Origin: Methylocella silvestris BL2
Lineage (GTDB): Bacteria; Pseudomonadota; Alphaproteobacteria; Rhizobiales; Beijerinckiaceae
Direction: 5' to 3'
Length of the DNA stretch: 64,000 bases
Assembly: GCF_000021745.1 (NCBI RefSeq)
Contig: NC_011666.1
Span: forward strand, 2,693,001 to 2,757,000
Shown piece by piece: positions 56,153-64,000 of the stretch. The notes under the pieces are model-generated. The model searched no databases and was not told the DNA's origin. It worked only from the letters and a program-made list of their open reading frames with translations. Numbering within the stretch: position 1 is the first letter of the stretch; each line of letters begins with the position of its first letter. The position numbers were made by a program, and so were the translations under genes.

Positions 56153-57031
56153 ATGCCTTGGACTTACATCGAGCCGGTTTCGGTCACTATTGATCACGCG
56201 CAGTCGCAGGCAATGATGGACTCGCGCGCCCACAACCTAAACTTGTTGGATCTAGATTCTCTTTTCGCGCAAATTGCGATTCTTGCTCCCGACGGGCGGA
56301 TCGTCAGCACCAACATGTCCTGGGACGCGATGGCCTCCAGCGGGAACCTTGCGAGCAAACATACGAATTATTTGAGCGATTGCGAGACGGCCCTCGCCCG
56401 CGGTCTTTCCCACGACCGGCCGATCAAGGAGGGGGTCGCGAAGGTTCTCTCGGGGCGTCTTCCCGCCTTTACCGACAGCTTTTCCCGCGCCTGGGGCCGC
56501 CGGCAAAAAATCTTTCAGGTCACGGCGATCGGCCAACATTTTTCGAGCGGCAAGGGCGCGGCCATCTTTCATACCGACGTCACGCCACTGCAGCGCGATC
56601 CGCTGGCCTCTGTTTCGAGCCGCGCCCAATTTCTCCGCCGGGCCGAACATGTGCTCGACGACGCAAAGGGCGCCTGTCTCGAAACCGCGCTGATGCTCGT
56701 CGAACTGCATGGGATCGACGAGGTCAATCGAACGCAGGGCCGGGGAATCGGCGAGCATGTCGCCCGCATCCTGGCCAAGCGGCTCCGCGCCTGCATCAGG
56801 GAGCATGATTTGATCGCCAGGCTCGATGGCGGTCAATTCGCAATCCTCTTCCGGGCCGGAACCATGGCGACCCGGATCGTGCCGATCATATGCCGAATCG
56901 AGGCTGCGGTGCGCGAAGGAGTTATCGGCGTTGGCGTTCCCTTGCACGCAACCATCGGCGTGGCGCTTTTTCCCCAGGACGGCGAGGAAACGCGGGAACT
57001 CTACTCCGCTGCAGATCAACGTTTGCGTTAG
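56153..57031 (+). CDS. PAS-like plus degenerate GGDEF protein, copy 1
   Basis: A 292-residue soluble protein starting at MPWTYIEP with GGAGG nine bases upstream. Residues 30-150 form a PAS-like sensor (DSLFAQIAILAPDGRIVSTNMSWDAMASS, KIFQVTAIG, FHTDVTPLQ). Residues 155-292 form a GGDEF-fold domain with SSRAQFLRRAEHVL and ALMLVELHGIDEVNRTQGRGIGEHVA. The active-site motif reads DGGQF instead of GGDEF, and the metal-binding Asp of the DxD strand is Glu or His, so it should not make c-di-GMP. The inhibitory-site motif RxxD (REHD) is intact five residues before the GGDEF position, so it may bind c-di-GMP. The domain stops just after the final AD-x-x-L helix. It is a tandem paralogue of the gene at 57726. 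Confidence 0.8.
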   Translation: MPWTYIEPVSVTIDHAQSQAMMDSRAHNLNLLDLDSLFAQIAILAPDGRIVSTNMSWDAMASSGNLASKHTNYLSDCETALARGLSHDRPIKEGVAKVLSGRLPAFTDSFSRAWGRRQKIFQVTAIGQHFSSGKGAAIFHTDVTPLQRDPLASVSSRAQFLRRAEHVLDDAKGACLETALMLVELHGIDEVNRTQGRGIGEHVARILAKRLRACIREHDLIARLDGGQFAILFRAGTMATRIVPIICRIEAAVREGVIGVGVPLHATIGVALFPQDGEETRELYSAADQRLR

Positions 57032-57117
57032 GGCGTTGGACGTCCAAGCAGAACGCCAAAAGCTCAGCAAACTCTATTTGCCGTGCCTTAGAGACCGTTT
57101 GGAAAATCCGTTCTCCT

Positions 57118-57161
57118 CATCCTGAAGAGCCATTTCGCAAGAAATGGCGTCTCTTAGGATG
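57118..57161 (+). repeat. Palindromic intergenic repeat (Rhizobiales RPE-like)
   Basis: CATCCT (57118-57123) pairs with AGGATG (57156-57161). The inner arms GCCATTTC and GAAATGGC close a GCAA tetraloop at 57137-57140. The ends and length match the family of short palindromes beginning CCTCATCCTGA and ending GTCTC...AGGATG that are scattered through Rhizobiales genomes, with variable inner bases. Confidence 0.65.
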
Positions 57162-57635
57162 CGTTCAGGGCCATATTGACGGGAGAAATCGAGGCTTTTC
57201 CAGACGGATTCTTCGGCGCGCCAAGGTCAATACGCTCGGCTATACGATGCGCGGTACTGTTATCGTCACCGCCCGGCGTAGAGCTAACTCTATTCGATTT
57301 CGGCCTAATTCCCCGGCAAGATCGCTGAACTGCGGTTGCTGTCGAGCTGCTGGGTTGACTGAAATCGTGGCGCTCGGTCTTCGACTGCGTATGCAACTAA
57401 AAATGCGACAATTTTTGCATACCCGCACAAATTGCAGCGGATGGAAGCGCTGGCCTACTATAGCCGGAGTCTTGGTGAGTCTTGGCAGGCCCGGATTCGA
57501 GCTGCCAGCCGACAATGCCACAACTTTTCGGACGTTACAGCGCTGTATACAACATTTACTACACATCAAAGATCAGAAGTCTATAGAACTTGATTTCCCC
57601 TGCTTTTGTATAGAATCGCCAGAGTCTAATTTATT

Positions 57636-57660
57636 GGAACTTGTAGATATCCGGCGAGTT
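57636..57660 (+). promoter_or_regulatory. Conserved promoter candidate of the second pseudo-GGDEF gene (GGAAC-N16-AGTT)
   Basis: GGAAC at 57636-57640 and AGTT at 57657-57660 have the same 16-base spacing as before copy 1. The site is about 65 bp upstream of the ATG. Confidence 0.5.
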
Positions 57661-57725
57661 AAACACACAGATAAAAAGAATTGCATTTTTTATCGTCAGT
57701 TTCTTTCCGGTAAAAGGAGATCGAA

Positions 57726-58625
57726 ATGCCTTGGAATTACAGCGATTCGCGCTCGCTCACTATGGATAACGGGCATTTCACTATTGATAACGAGCAAATT
57801 CCGCTGACGATGGACGCACCCTCCGACGAGCTGAACTTGTTGGATCTGGATTCGCTCTCAGCGCAGATTGCGATTCTTGCTCCCAACGGCCTTATCATCC
57901 GCACCAACAACGCTTGGGACGCTATGGCCTCCAGTGGAAGTCTCGCGGGCAAGCACGAAAATTATTTGACCAATTGCGAGACGGCCCTCGCCCGCGGTTT
58001 CTCGCAGGATCGCCCGATCCGAGAGGGCGTCGCAAAAGTTCTCTCGGGCCATCTTCCCGCCTTTACCGACAGCTTTTCCCGCTCGTTGGGCCGCCAACAA
58101 AAAGTCTTTCAGATCACCGCGATCGGCGAGCATTTCATGAGCCGCACGGGCGCGGCTGTCTTCCATACCGACATCACGCCGCTTCAGAACGATGCGCTCG
58201 CCTCTATTTCGAGCCGCGCGCAATTTGAGAGCCGGGCCGAACATGCGCTCGACGAAGCGAAGGGCGCCTGTCTCGAAACCGCGCTGATGCTCATCCAACT
58301 GCATGGGCTCGACGAGGTTAATCGGACGCAGGGCCGGGGCATCGGGGAACACGTCGCCCTCACTCTTGCGAAAAGACTTGGCGCCTGCGTCAGGGAGCGC
58401 GACTTGATCGCAAGGCTCGAAGGCGATCAATTCGCAATCCTGTTCCGGGCTGGAACCGTGGCGACCCGGATCGTGCCGATCATCTCCCGTATCGAGGCTG
58501 CGATGCGCGAAGCGATTATCGGCGTCGGTTTTCCATTGCACGCAAATGTCGGCGTCGCGCTTTTTCCGCAGGACGGAAACGAGACGGGAACGCTCTATTC
58601 CATCGCCGACAAGCGTTTGCGTTAG
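57726..58625 (+). CDS. PAS-like plus degenerate GGDEF protein, copy 2
   Basis: A 299-residue paralogue of the preceding gene, about four in five residues identical over the aligned part by eye. It starts at MPWNYSDSR with AAAGGAG upstream. The PAS-like part has LSAQIAILAPNGLIIRTNNAWDAMASS. The GGDEF-fold part has SSRAQFESRAEHALDEAKG, ALMLIQLHGLDEVNRTQG and a motif of EGDQF in place of GGDEF. The I-site RxxD is kept as RERD. The N-terminal 30 residues differ from copy 1 (an MDNGHFTIDNEQ insert). Both copies kept the same catalytic losses, so the ancestor was already non-catalytic. They probably act as c-di-GMP receptors or regulatory partners. Confidence 0.8.
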   Translation: MPWNYSDSRSLTMDNGHFTIDNEQIPLTMDAPSDELNLLDLDSLSAQIAILAPNGLIIRTNNAWDAMASSGSLAGKHENYLTNCETALARGFSQDRPIREGVAKVLSGHLPAFTDSFSRSLGRQQKVFQITAIGEHFMSRTGAAVFHTDITPLQNDALASISSRAQFESRAEHALDEAKGACLETALMLIQLHGLDEVNRTQGRGIGEHVALTLAKRLGACVRERDLIARLEGDQFAILFRAGTVATRIVPIISRIEAAMREAIIGVGFPLHANVGVALFPQDGNETGTLYSIADKRLR

Positions 58626-58661
58626 GCCTTCATCGTCACCCCGGCCGTCCGCTAAGGATCA

Positions 58662-59711
58662 TCAGCTCAAATCGCGCAAATGGCGCAGCACGATGACCCG
58701 CGACACGATGCCGGTGACAACGGCGATTCCCCCCGCAATCAGCAGGATCGCAATATAGACATTCCCGCCGAGCGAGAAGCCGCCAAACATCGCCTCGACC
58801 TGATCGCCGCCCGGCGTCGCGCGCCAGAACACCGCGAGCGTCGAGGACATATAGAAGATCAGAATCGCCGCGCCTCCGCCGATCATCCCGCCGCGCAGAC
58901 CCAGCTGGAAGAAATGGCGCTGGAACTGACGCGAAATGTAATCATCCGCCGCGCCGACGAAGTGCAGCACCTCGATGATCTCGCGGTTTCCCGCCATGGC
59001 GCCGCGCGTGGCGAAGGCGACCGCCAGGATCATGGCGATCAGCACCAAGGCGAAAATCACCGCGGCGACGACGACAACGGTCTTCGCCATAACCGCGAGC
59101 CGGCGCATCCAGTGGTGATGATCGTCGAGGCTCGAGCCGGGAACGGCTTCCGCCAGCGCCCGGCCGAGCGCGGTGACGTCGGGCGTCGCGCCGGGCTTCA
59201 GATTGACGACGATCAGCCGCGGCACCGGCAATTCGGAGAGATCAAGATTGGAGCCGAGCCAGGGTTCGAGCAGGGCTTCGGATTCATCCTTGGAAAAAGG
59301 GCGCACGGAGGCGACGCCCGGCGCCTTGCGCGCCATGTCAGCCGCCTTGCGCAGATCCGCTTCGACGTCGCGGCCGACTGCGGGGCGAATCTGGATCGTC
59401 ATTTCGCGGGCGACCTCGTTCTGCCAGGACGATGAGGCGTCGGCGATCAGGATCGCCGCGCCCGCCGTCAAAGCGGCCAGAAAGGTCATGATGGCGATGA
59501 CGGTGACGAGCGCGCGGCCGGCGATCGAGGAGGCCGGCACCAGCGCCTTCTCGCGCCGCGAATCGCGGGCGCGCGCGCGCCGCGCATTGAGGCTGATCGC
59601 GGCGAGCCGGGCGCGGCGCAAGAGCCCGGCCGAAACGGTCCCGGCCGGTCTGCGACGATCCGCGGCGTCGCGGCCGTCGAGATCATGCCGCTCTTCGTCA
59701 AGCTGATCCAT
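58662..59711 (-). CDS. ftsX: Cell-division ABC-transporter-like membrane protein FtsX
   Basis: A 349-residue protein with the FtsX layout. It has a basic cytoplasmic N-terminus, a first membrane helix (ALVTVIAIMTFLAALTAGAAILIA at about 75-98), and a periplasmic domain (EMTIQIRPAVGRDVEADLRKAADMARKAPGVASVRPFSKDES). Three C-terminal helices carry MAGNREIIEVLHFVGAADDYISRQFQRHFFQLGLRGG. With FtsE it regulates peptidoglycan hydrolases at the septum. The start is the ATG at 59711 (a TTG at 59750 is possible). It lies 68 bp after ftsE. Confidence 0.85.
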   Translation of the reverse strand: MDQLDEERHDLDGRDAADRRRPAGTVSAGLLRRARLAAISLNARRARARDSRREKALVPASSIAGRALVTVIAIMTFLAALTAGAAILIADASSSWQNEVAREMTIQIRPAVGRDVEADLRKAADMARKAPGVASVRPFSKDESEALLEPWLGSNLDLSELPVPRLIVVNLKPGATPDVTALGRALAEAVPGSSLDDHHHWMRRLAVMAKTVVVVAAVIFALVLIAMILAVAFATRGAMAGNREIIEVLHFVGAADDYISRQFQRHFFQLGLRGGMIGGGAAILIFYMSSTLAVFWRATPGGDQVEAMFGGFSLGGNVYIAILLIAGGIAVVTGIVSRVIVLRHLRDLS

Positions 59712-59779
59712 GCCAGCGCCCGTTCCGGCAGAAGAGCATCGGACGTTCAAGTCTAATCATGCGACGCTCCAAATCTCTT

Positions 59780-60442
59780 CTAGTCAAAAATATGCAGCCG
59801 GCCGTCGCCCAAGACGAGCCGGCGCGCGCCGTCGAACTGATCCATCAGCGCAAGGTCATGGGTTGCGATCACCACGGATGTTCCGGATTTATGCAATTCG
59901 GTGAAGAGGCGCAGCAGCCGGCGGGCAAGGCTCGGATCGACATTGCCGGTCGGCTCGTCGGCAAGCAGGAGCTCCGGGCGCACGATCAGCGCCCGCGCGA
60001 TGACGGCGCGCTGCTTCTCGCCGCCGGAGAGCACAGCCGGCGGGACATTCATGCGGTCGCCGAGGCCGACCCAGTGCAAGAGCTCGGTCACCTCGCCGCG
60101 ATAGCTCGCCTCGTCCATGCCGCGCACGCGCAGCGGCAGCGCCACATTCTCGTAAGTGGTGAGATGGTCCAGCAGGCGGAAATCCTGAAACACGACGCCG
60201 ATGCGCCGGCGCAGATCGGTGACGCCGGCCTTGTCGATGGTGAGCGCGTCATGGCCGAACAGGCTGATAAGGCCGCGCGTCGGGCGCAGCGAGAGCAGGA
60301 TCAGGCGCAGCAGCGTCGTCTTGCCGGCGCCCGAAGGGCCGGTCAGGAACTGGAAGGACTGCCGCTCGATCGTGAAGCTGATGTCCTTCAAAATTTCGGC
60401 GCCCATGCCGTAGCGCAGGCCGACATTCTCGAAACGCACCAA
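59780..60442 (-). CDS. ftsE: Cell-division ATP-binding protein FtsE
   Basis: A 220-residue ABC ATPase. It has Walker A GPSGAGKTTLLRL, Q-loop VVFQDFRLLDHLTTYENVALPLRVRG, signature LSGGEKQRAVIARAL, Walker B ELLLADEPTGNVDP, and H-loop VIATHDLALMDQF. The family is small and single-domain, as here. The start could be the TTG at 60442 or the GTG directly after it (60439). It powers FtsX. The nudix gene mutT is 217 bp upstream. Confidence 0.9.
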   Translation of the reverse strand: MVRFENVGLRYGMGAEILKDISFTIERQSFQFLTGPSGAGKTTLLRLILLSLRPTRGLISLFGHDALTIDKAGVTDLRRRIGVVFQDFRLLDHLTTYENVALPLRVRGMDEASYRGEVTELLHWVGLGDRMNVPPAVLSGGEKQRAVIARALIVRPELLLADEPTGNVDPSLARRLLRLFTELHKSGTSVVIATHDLALMDQFDGARRLVLGDGRLHIFD

Positions 60443-60659
60443 GCGCAGAGCCCTTCGGTTTAGCCGCCTCTTCCAGGCGCCCGGCCCCTCGCGGCGAGGC
60501 GGCTCTTGCGATCGACGCCAGCCAGGCGGACGGCTTCCCGCAAGGGCGGCTGCGCGCGTCCATTGGCCCAGACGGGTTACGCCGCCTACACATCATAGGC
60601 GAAACATTAACGAATAATGTACCGGCGTCGGATTTCGGCGCGCCGGCTTCGCCGCAGCC

Positions 60660-61061
60660 CTACCCCAACAGATCGATCAGCGCCGGAATCAGCGGGGCGT
60701 CGGCCGGCGGCATCGGATAGTCGCGTAGAGTCTTGGGAAACACCCATTTCAGCGCCTGCCCCTCTTGAGCGGCGACAAAGCCCTCCCAGCGCCGGCAAAC
60801 GAAAAGCGGCATCAGCAGATGAAACGCCTCATAGGCGTGGCTGGCGAAGGTCAGCGGCGCGAGGCAGGGCTCCTTGACCGTTATGCCGAGCTCTTCGAAA
60901 AGCTCGCGGATCAGCGCCTGCTCCGGCCGCTCGTTCGCGTCGAGCTTGCCGCCGGGAAACTCCCATAGCCCCGCCAGTTCCTTGCCCTCGGGGCGCTGCG
61001 CGATCAGCACCCGCCCGTCGGCGTCGATCAGGGCGCAGGCGACGACGAGCAAAAGCCTCAC
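60660..61061 (-). CDS. mutT: MutT-type nudix hydrolase (8-oxo-dGTP diphosphatase)
   Basis: A 133-residue nudix protein. The box [24 protein letters not shown] keeps the G-x5-E-x7-RE-x2-EE-x-G pattern. [32 protein letters not shown] and LPLTF-like substrate strands match MutT, which removes oxidised dGTP. The start is a GTG overlapping the argJ stop in a GTGA (61058-61061). The argJ-mutT order is common in alphaproteobacteria. Confidence 0.88.
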   Translation of the reverse strand: MRLLLVVACALIDADGRVLIAQRPEGKELAGLWEFPGGKLDANERPEQALIRELFEELGITVKEPCLAPLTFASHAYEAFHLLMPLFVCRRWEGFVAAQEGQALKWVFPKTLRDYPMPPADAPLIPALIDLLG

Positions 61062-62296
61062 GAGCGATAATCGCCGTTGATCTCGACATATTCCTTGGTG
61101 AGATCGCAGGTCCAGACCGTCGCCTGCCCCGTGCCGATGCCGATCTCGACATAGATCTTGATCTCCTTCTCCTTCATGAGCTTGGAGACCTCGGCCTCGT
61201 CATAGGACGGGTCGCGGCGGCCGCGATGGGCGACCCTGATCTCGCCAAACCAGATGGCGAGCAGGTCGCGTTCGGCTTTCTCGCCGGCCTTGCCGACGGC
61301 GGCGACGATCCGGCCCCAATTGGCGTCCTCGCCGGCGATCGCCGTCTTGACCAGCGGCGAATTGGCGATCGAAAGAGCGATGCGTTTGGCGGCGGCCGTC
61401 GAGGCCGCGCCGGTCACCGTGATCTCGACGAAATGGCGGGCGCCCTCGCCGTCCCTGACGACCTGATGAGCGAGATCCAGCAGAACCTTGTCGAGCGCCG
61501 CCTTGAAGGAGGCGAGACGCCGGTCGGCCGCCAGCTCAATGCGCGGCGCGCCTCTTTTTGCCGCCGCGCCCGTGGCGAACAGCATCAAAGTGTCGGAGGT
61601 CGAGGTGTCGCTGTCGACCGTAATGGCGTTGAACGAGCCCTCGACGCCTTTCGACAGCATGGACTGCAGCGCCGCCGCCGCGATTGGCGCGTCGGTGAAG
61701 ATGAAGCTCAGCATCGTCGCCATGTCCGGCGCGATCATGCCCGCGCCTTTGGCCATGCCGCAGATCGTCACCTCGACGCCGCCGAGATCGGCCGTGGCGG
61801 TCGAGACCTTCGGATAGGTGTCGGTGGTCATGATCGCCTTCGCCGCCTCGAACATGAGATCGGGCTTCGCCTTGGCGGCGAGCTTTTCCAGCGCGGGATC
61901 GAACTTCGAGGCGTCGAGCGGCTCGCCGATGACGCCGGTCGAGGCCAAGAAGATCTCCGATTTCGGCGCGCCCAGCGCCTTGGCGGCGATCGTCGCGGTC
62001 AGTTTGACCGCGTCGGCCCCGGCCTTGCCGGTAAAGGCGTTGGCGTTGCCCGAATTGACGATAAGCGCGCGCGCCTTGCCGCCCGGCAGACGGGCGCGGC
62101 ACCAGTCGACCGGCGCCGAAGGGCATTTCGACTTGGTGAAGACACCGGCGACCTCGGTGCCCTTGTCCATCAGGACGAGCATGACGTCGGTGCGGCCCTT
62201 GTAGCGGATGCCGGCGGCGCCCGCCGCGAAGCGGACGCCCTCGATCGAGGGCAGGTCCGGATAGGTTTGCGGGGCGAGCGGCGAAAGGGCTGCCAT
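61058..62296 (-). CDS. argJ: Bifunctional ornithine acetyltransferase / N-acetylglutamate synthase
   Basis: A 412-residue N-terminal-nucleophile enzyme that cleaves itself between Ala and Thr. The site is [19 protein letters not shown], with the Thr nucleophile in MATML. The alpha half has [18 protein letters not shown] and [14 protein letters not shown], and the beta half has [15 protein letters not shown] and [18 protein letters not shown]. It transfers acetyl from N-acetylornithine to glutamate in arginine synthesis. It is coupled to mutT. Confidence 0.95.
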   Translation of the reverse strand: MAALSPLAPQTYPDLPSIEGVRFAAGAAGIRYKGRTDVMLVLMDKGTEVAGVFTKSKCPSAPVDWCRARLPGGKARALIVNSGNANAFTGKAGADAVKLTATIAAKALGAPKSEIFLASTGVIGEPLDASKFDPALEKLAAKAKPDLMFEAAKAIMTTDTYPKVSTATADLGGVEVTICGMAKGAGMIAPDMATMLSFIFTDAPIAAAALQSMLSKGVEGSFNAITVDSDTSTSDTLMLFATGAAAKRGAPRIELAADRRLASFKAALDKVLLDLAHQVVRDGEGARHFVEITVTGAASTAAAKRIALSIANSPLVKTAIAGEDANWGRIVAAVGKAGEKAERDLLAIWFGEIRVAHRGRRDPSYDEAEVSKLMKEKEIKIYVEIGIGTGQATVWTCDLTKEYVEINGDYRS

Positions 62297-62411
62297 CTGA
62301 TGCGGTTTCCTCGAACGAGCAGAATCGCGCCCGGTTTGCAGACGCGAAGCCGCGCAGTCAAGCGAAAGCCTGTTCAGAGCCTCAAGCAGCGTTAAGCGAG
62401 TTCCGTGGGGG

Positions 62412-62437
62412 GCGATCCCGTCTGGCGACGGGATCGC
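62412..62437 (-). terminator. Hairpin after the secreted hydrolase gene
   Basis: An 11-bp perfect stem (62412-62422 with 62427-62437) with a 4-base loop lies 10 bases past the stop codon of the minus-strand gene. No T run follows on the minus strand, so it may be a terminator or an mRNA-stabilising hairpin. Confidence 0.6.
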
Positions 62438-62447
62438 GCTTTAACGA

Positions 62448-63860
62448 TCAGTGATGACCGTGGTCGTGACCATGATCGTGATCATCGTCGTCGTCATTAT
62501 CGCAGTGGTTGCGAACGATCGGATTCTTAATGTTCTTGTCCGCCCAACTCATGATGAAGTCGAACAGCTCGAGATTGGTGAAGCCGATCATATTCATATG
62601 GGTCTGGCCGTTGAACTTCGGGCTGATGAGTTCGGTGTCCAGCACCAGCGCCGGGCCGACCGAGCGGGTCTTGCTCGCATTGATGATGTCGCGCGCCTGG
62701 CGGTTGCCGATCCGGGTCGCCAGAGGACGATAGTCGCCATTGACGAGCAGGAAGGGAATCTTGTCGAAATCCTTGCCGACGAGCCCAGCCTGTGTGAGTC
62801 CGTCCGGATTGAAGCCCGCGCCTTCGGGAATGATCATGCCCTTCAGCATGGCGAGACACGCGCCCTTAGGCCCGCATTTCCCCCACGCGTCATCTTCTTT
62901 GAGATAGCGGATCGTATGCAGAAGCGGGTTCGCCGCTTGTGAATGCCCCGAGAGGACGGCTCCCCCCAGACCTTCGATCAGATCGGCCAGAGCGCGCGGC
63001 CCGAACGTATTGAGCCCCGATACTGTGGTCGGCGTGCAGGCCGCGCATTGCGAGGTCGGCAGCGTCACTTCCGCGTTGGGAACCAGCTGCTTGTAATATT
63101 CAAGACCAAGATAAGTATTGTTCGCCGGGTTGGGGGCGGGTCCGATCGCTCCGACGCGCGACACCACTTTCAGGTCGACGGAGTTCGGACGCGGCGGGAT
63201 CGGGAACGCTGGCGGATATTTGCCATGCGCTTCCGACGGATTGGAGAAATCCTCTGGCGGGTCCGGGTCTCCCGGATCGCCATGCCGGATCAACTTGCCC
63301 GTGACGATATCCGAGCCGGCCGGAAGAAGGTGGCCGAACCAGGAGGTCCAGGCGCCATTGTCGGTGATGCGGCCCCAATTGGTCGGGATCAACGACAGAT
63401 TGTTTGTGCCGAGTCCTTCCTGGATGACGCTCTGGTCAAAGCCGGAGCGTCCGCGTCCGGGCTGGTCGACGATGAACATGGAAAGATTGTATTTGCGCAG
63501 GGCGTAGGGCAGCCAGCCCTCGCGCCCGTCCGGAGTCGCCTCGAGGCACGCCCCCGTATGCGATGATCCATGCATGATGATAAGCGGCCATTGCCGGCGC
63601 TTGTCGGGGATCTGGAACTGCACATACATCTGGCCGATCGTGATCTGCTGCGGCGCGCTGGGCGTCGAAGACGTCGCGAAATTCGTGACCTTGGGCACGC
63701 CGCCGACAAAGAAGCTCCCCTGATCACAGATGTTCAGCTTGCCCTTCACATAGGGGTTTTTCAGCGGATTTTGCCAGGCCGCCGCGCCCGTGACCGAGGC
63801 CGCCAGCACAGCTGCCGACAGAACAAAGCTTGATGTCGCGATCACACGATGATGTCGCAT
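62448..63860 (-). CDS. Secreted alpha/beta hydrolase (esterase-like) with Asp/His-rich tail
   Basis: A 470-residue protein with a signal peptide (SFVLSAAVLAASVTGAAAW) and an alpha/beta-hydrolase domain. The oxyanion region is IIMHGSSHTGACLE, the nucleophile Ser is in AVLSGHSQAANPL, the likely acid Asp in FLLVNGDYRPLA, and the His in GQTHMNMIGFTN. VDQPGRGRSGFDQ is typical of this family of large secreted arylesterase-like hydrolases. The C-terminal 15-18 residues are almost only Asp and His (about nine Asp and six His), a probable metal-binding tail. A strong AGGAGGG ribosome site precedes the ATG. The substrate is unknown. Confidence 0.82.
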   Translation of the reverse strand: MRHHRVIATSSFVLSAAVLAASVTGAAAWQNPLKNPYVKGKLNICDQGSFFVGGVPKVTNFATSSTPSAPQQITIGQMYVQFQIPDKRRQWPLIIMHGSSHTGACLEATPDGREGWLPYALRKYNLSMFIVDQPGRGRSGFDQSVIQEGLGTNNLSLIPTNWGRITDNGAWTSWFGHLLPAGSDIVTGKLIRHGDPGDPDPPEDFSNPSEAHGKYPPAFPIPPRPNSVDLKVVSRVGAIGPAPNPANNTYLGLEYYKQLVPNAEVTLPTSQCAACTPTTVSGLNTFGPRALADLIEGLGGAVLSGHSQAANPLLHTIRYLKEDDAWGKCGPKGACLAMLKGMIIPEGAGFNPDGLTQAGLVGKDFDKIPFLLVNGDYRPLATRIGNRQARDIINASKTRSVGPALVLDTELISPKFNGQTHMNMIGFTNLELFDFIMSWADKNIKNPIVRNHCDNDDDDDHDHGHDHGHH

Positions 63861-64000
63861 ATATCCCTCCTGGTTTTTTTTCTTTGACGACGTGCCGGGC
63901 GCGAGTTCGCCGGCGCGAAGACGCGAAGAGTCGCGTCATCGCGCGCCGGACGCCGCAACGGGTCCGTCGATCAGATCGACGCAAGGCAAGTGCAAATCTC
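63861..64000. other. Upstream region of the hydrolase, cut by the window end
   Basis: It contains the ribosome site and a poly-T tract (plus strand 63873-63881). No gene is supported in the remaining bases. Confidence 0.4.

Larger units (their letters stand above)
57032..57725. other. Intergenic 694 bp between the two pseudo-GGDEF paralogues
   Basis: No supported gene. It contains a palindromic repeat (57118-57161), an AT-rich end, and 120 bp homologous to the upstream region of copy 1 (shared blocks AGTCTAA, ATTGGAACT, GAGTTAAA, TCGTCAGT). Confidence 0.6.

Overview
The window is GC-rich DNA from an alphaproteobacterium, most likely a member of the Hyphomicrobiales (Rhizobiales). The main reasons are the mdh-sucC-sucD-sucA-sucB-lpd block, an ilvE / petP-petR / sensor-kinase neighbourhood, EcfG-type (GGAAC-N16-xGTT) promoter candidates and a GCG_CRPN-type secreted protein. 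A methylotroph-like family such as Beijerinckiaceae is possible, but nothing here proves it. No rRNA, tRNA, CRISPR array, insertion sequence or prophage was recognised.

Layout. 1-1.4 kb: 3' part of a catalase, then a strong bidirectional terminator. 1.4-7.9 kb (minus): a seven-gene MoxR / DUF58 / DUF4381 / vWA / vWA / TPR / BatD cassette with overlapping genes. 8.2-15.3 kb (plus): a 1792-residue soluble hybrid kinase with eight tandem 92-residue HAMP-type repeats, followed by a REC-kinase-REC hybrid. 15.3-21.6 kb: a frameshifted FUSC-type transporter gene, a HAD phosphatase, a CNNM/CBS protein, a MetX-like acyltransferase, a DUF938 methyltransferase, a short-chain dehydrogenase and a YdhR-like protein. 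22.0-26.1 kb: a lower-GC glycan island (fucosyltransferase-like enzyme, GT4, flippase). 26.5-38.4 kb: mixed genes including a 2-hydroxyacid dehydrogenase, FabH, a TSUP permease, an L,D-transpeptidase, a Rieske-rhodanese-ankyrin operon, a MarR regulator with a clear operator, a secreted trypsin-like protease and ZapE/AFG1. 38.8-48.5 kb: the TCA-cycle operon, in which sucC carries a single-base frameshift as assembled. 48.6-54.4 kb: a GCG_CRPN protein, a GT2 glycosyltransferase, ilvE, and petP-petR-kinase. 54.5-58.6 kb: a truncated haemoglobin, a DUF1801 protein and two tandem paralogues of a PAS-like plus degenerate-GGDEF protein. 58.7-63.9 kb (minus): ftsE-ftsX, argJ-mutT and a secreted alpha/beta hydrolase with an Asp/His-rich tail.

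How it fits together. Most of the window is chromosomal housekeeping: the TCA cycle, arginine and branched-chain amino acid synthesis, division and envelope functions. Signalling proteins are unusually dense: three histidine kinases, PetR, two MarR proteins and two probable c-di-GMP-binding pseudo-cyclases. The most unusual items are the HAMP-array kinase pair and the duplicated degenerate GGDEF genes. In the latter, the duplication includes the upstream promoter region.
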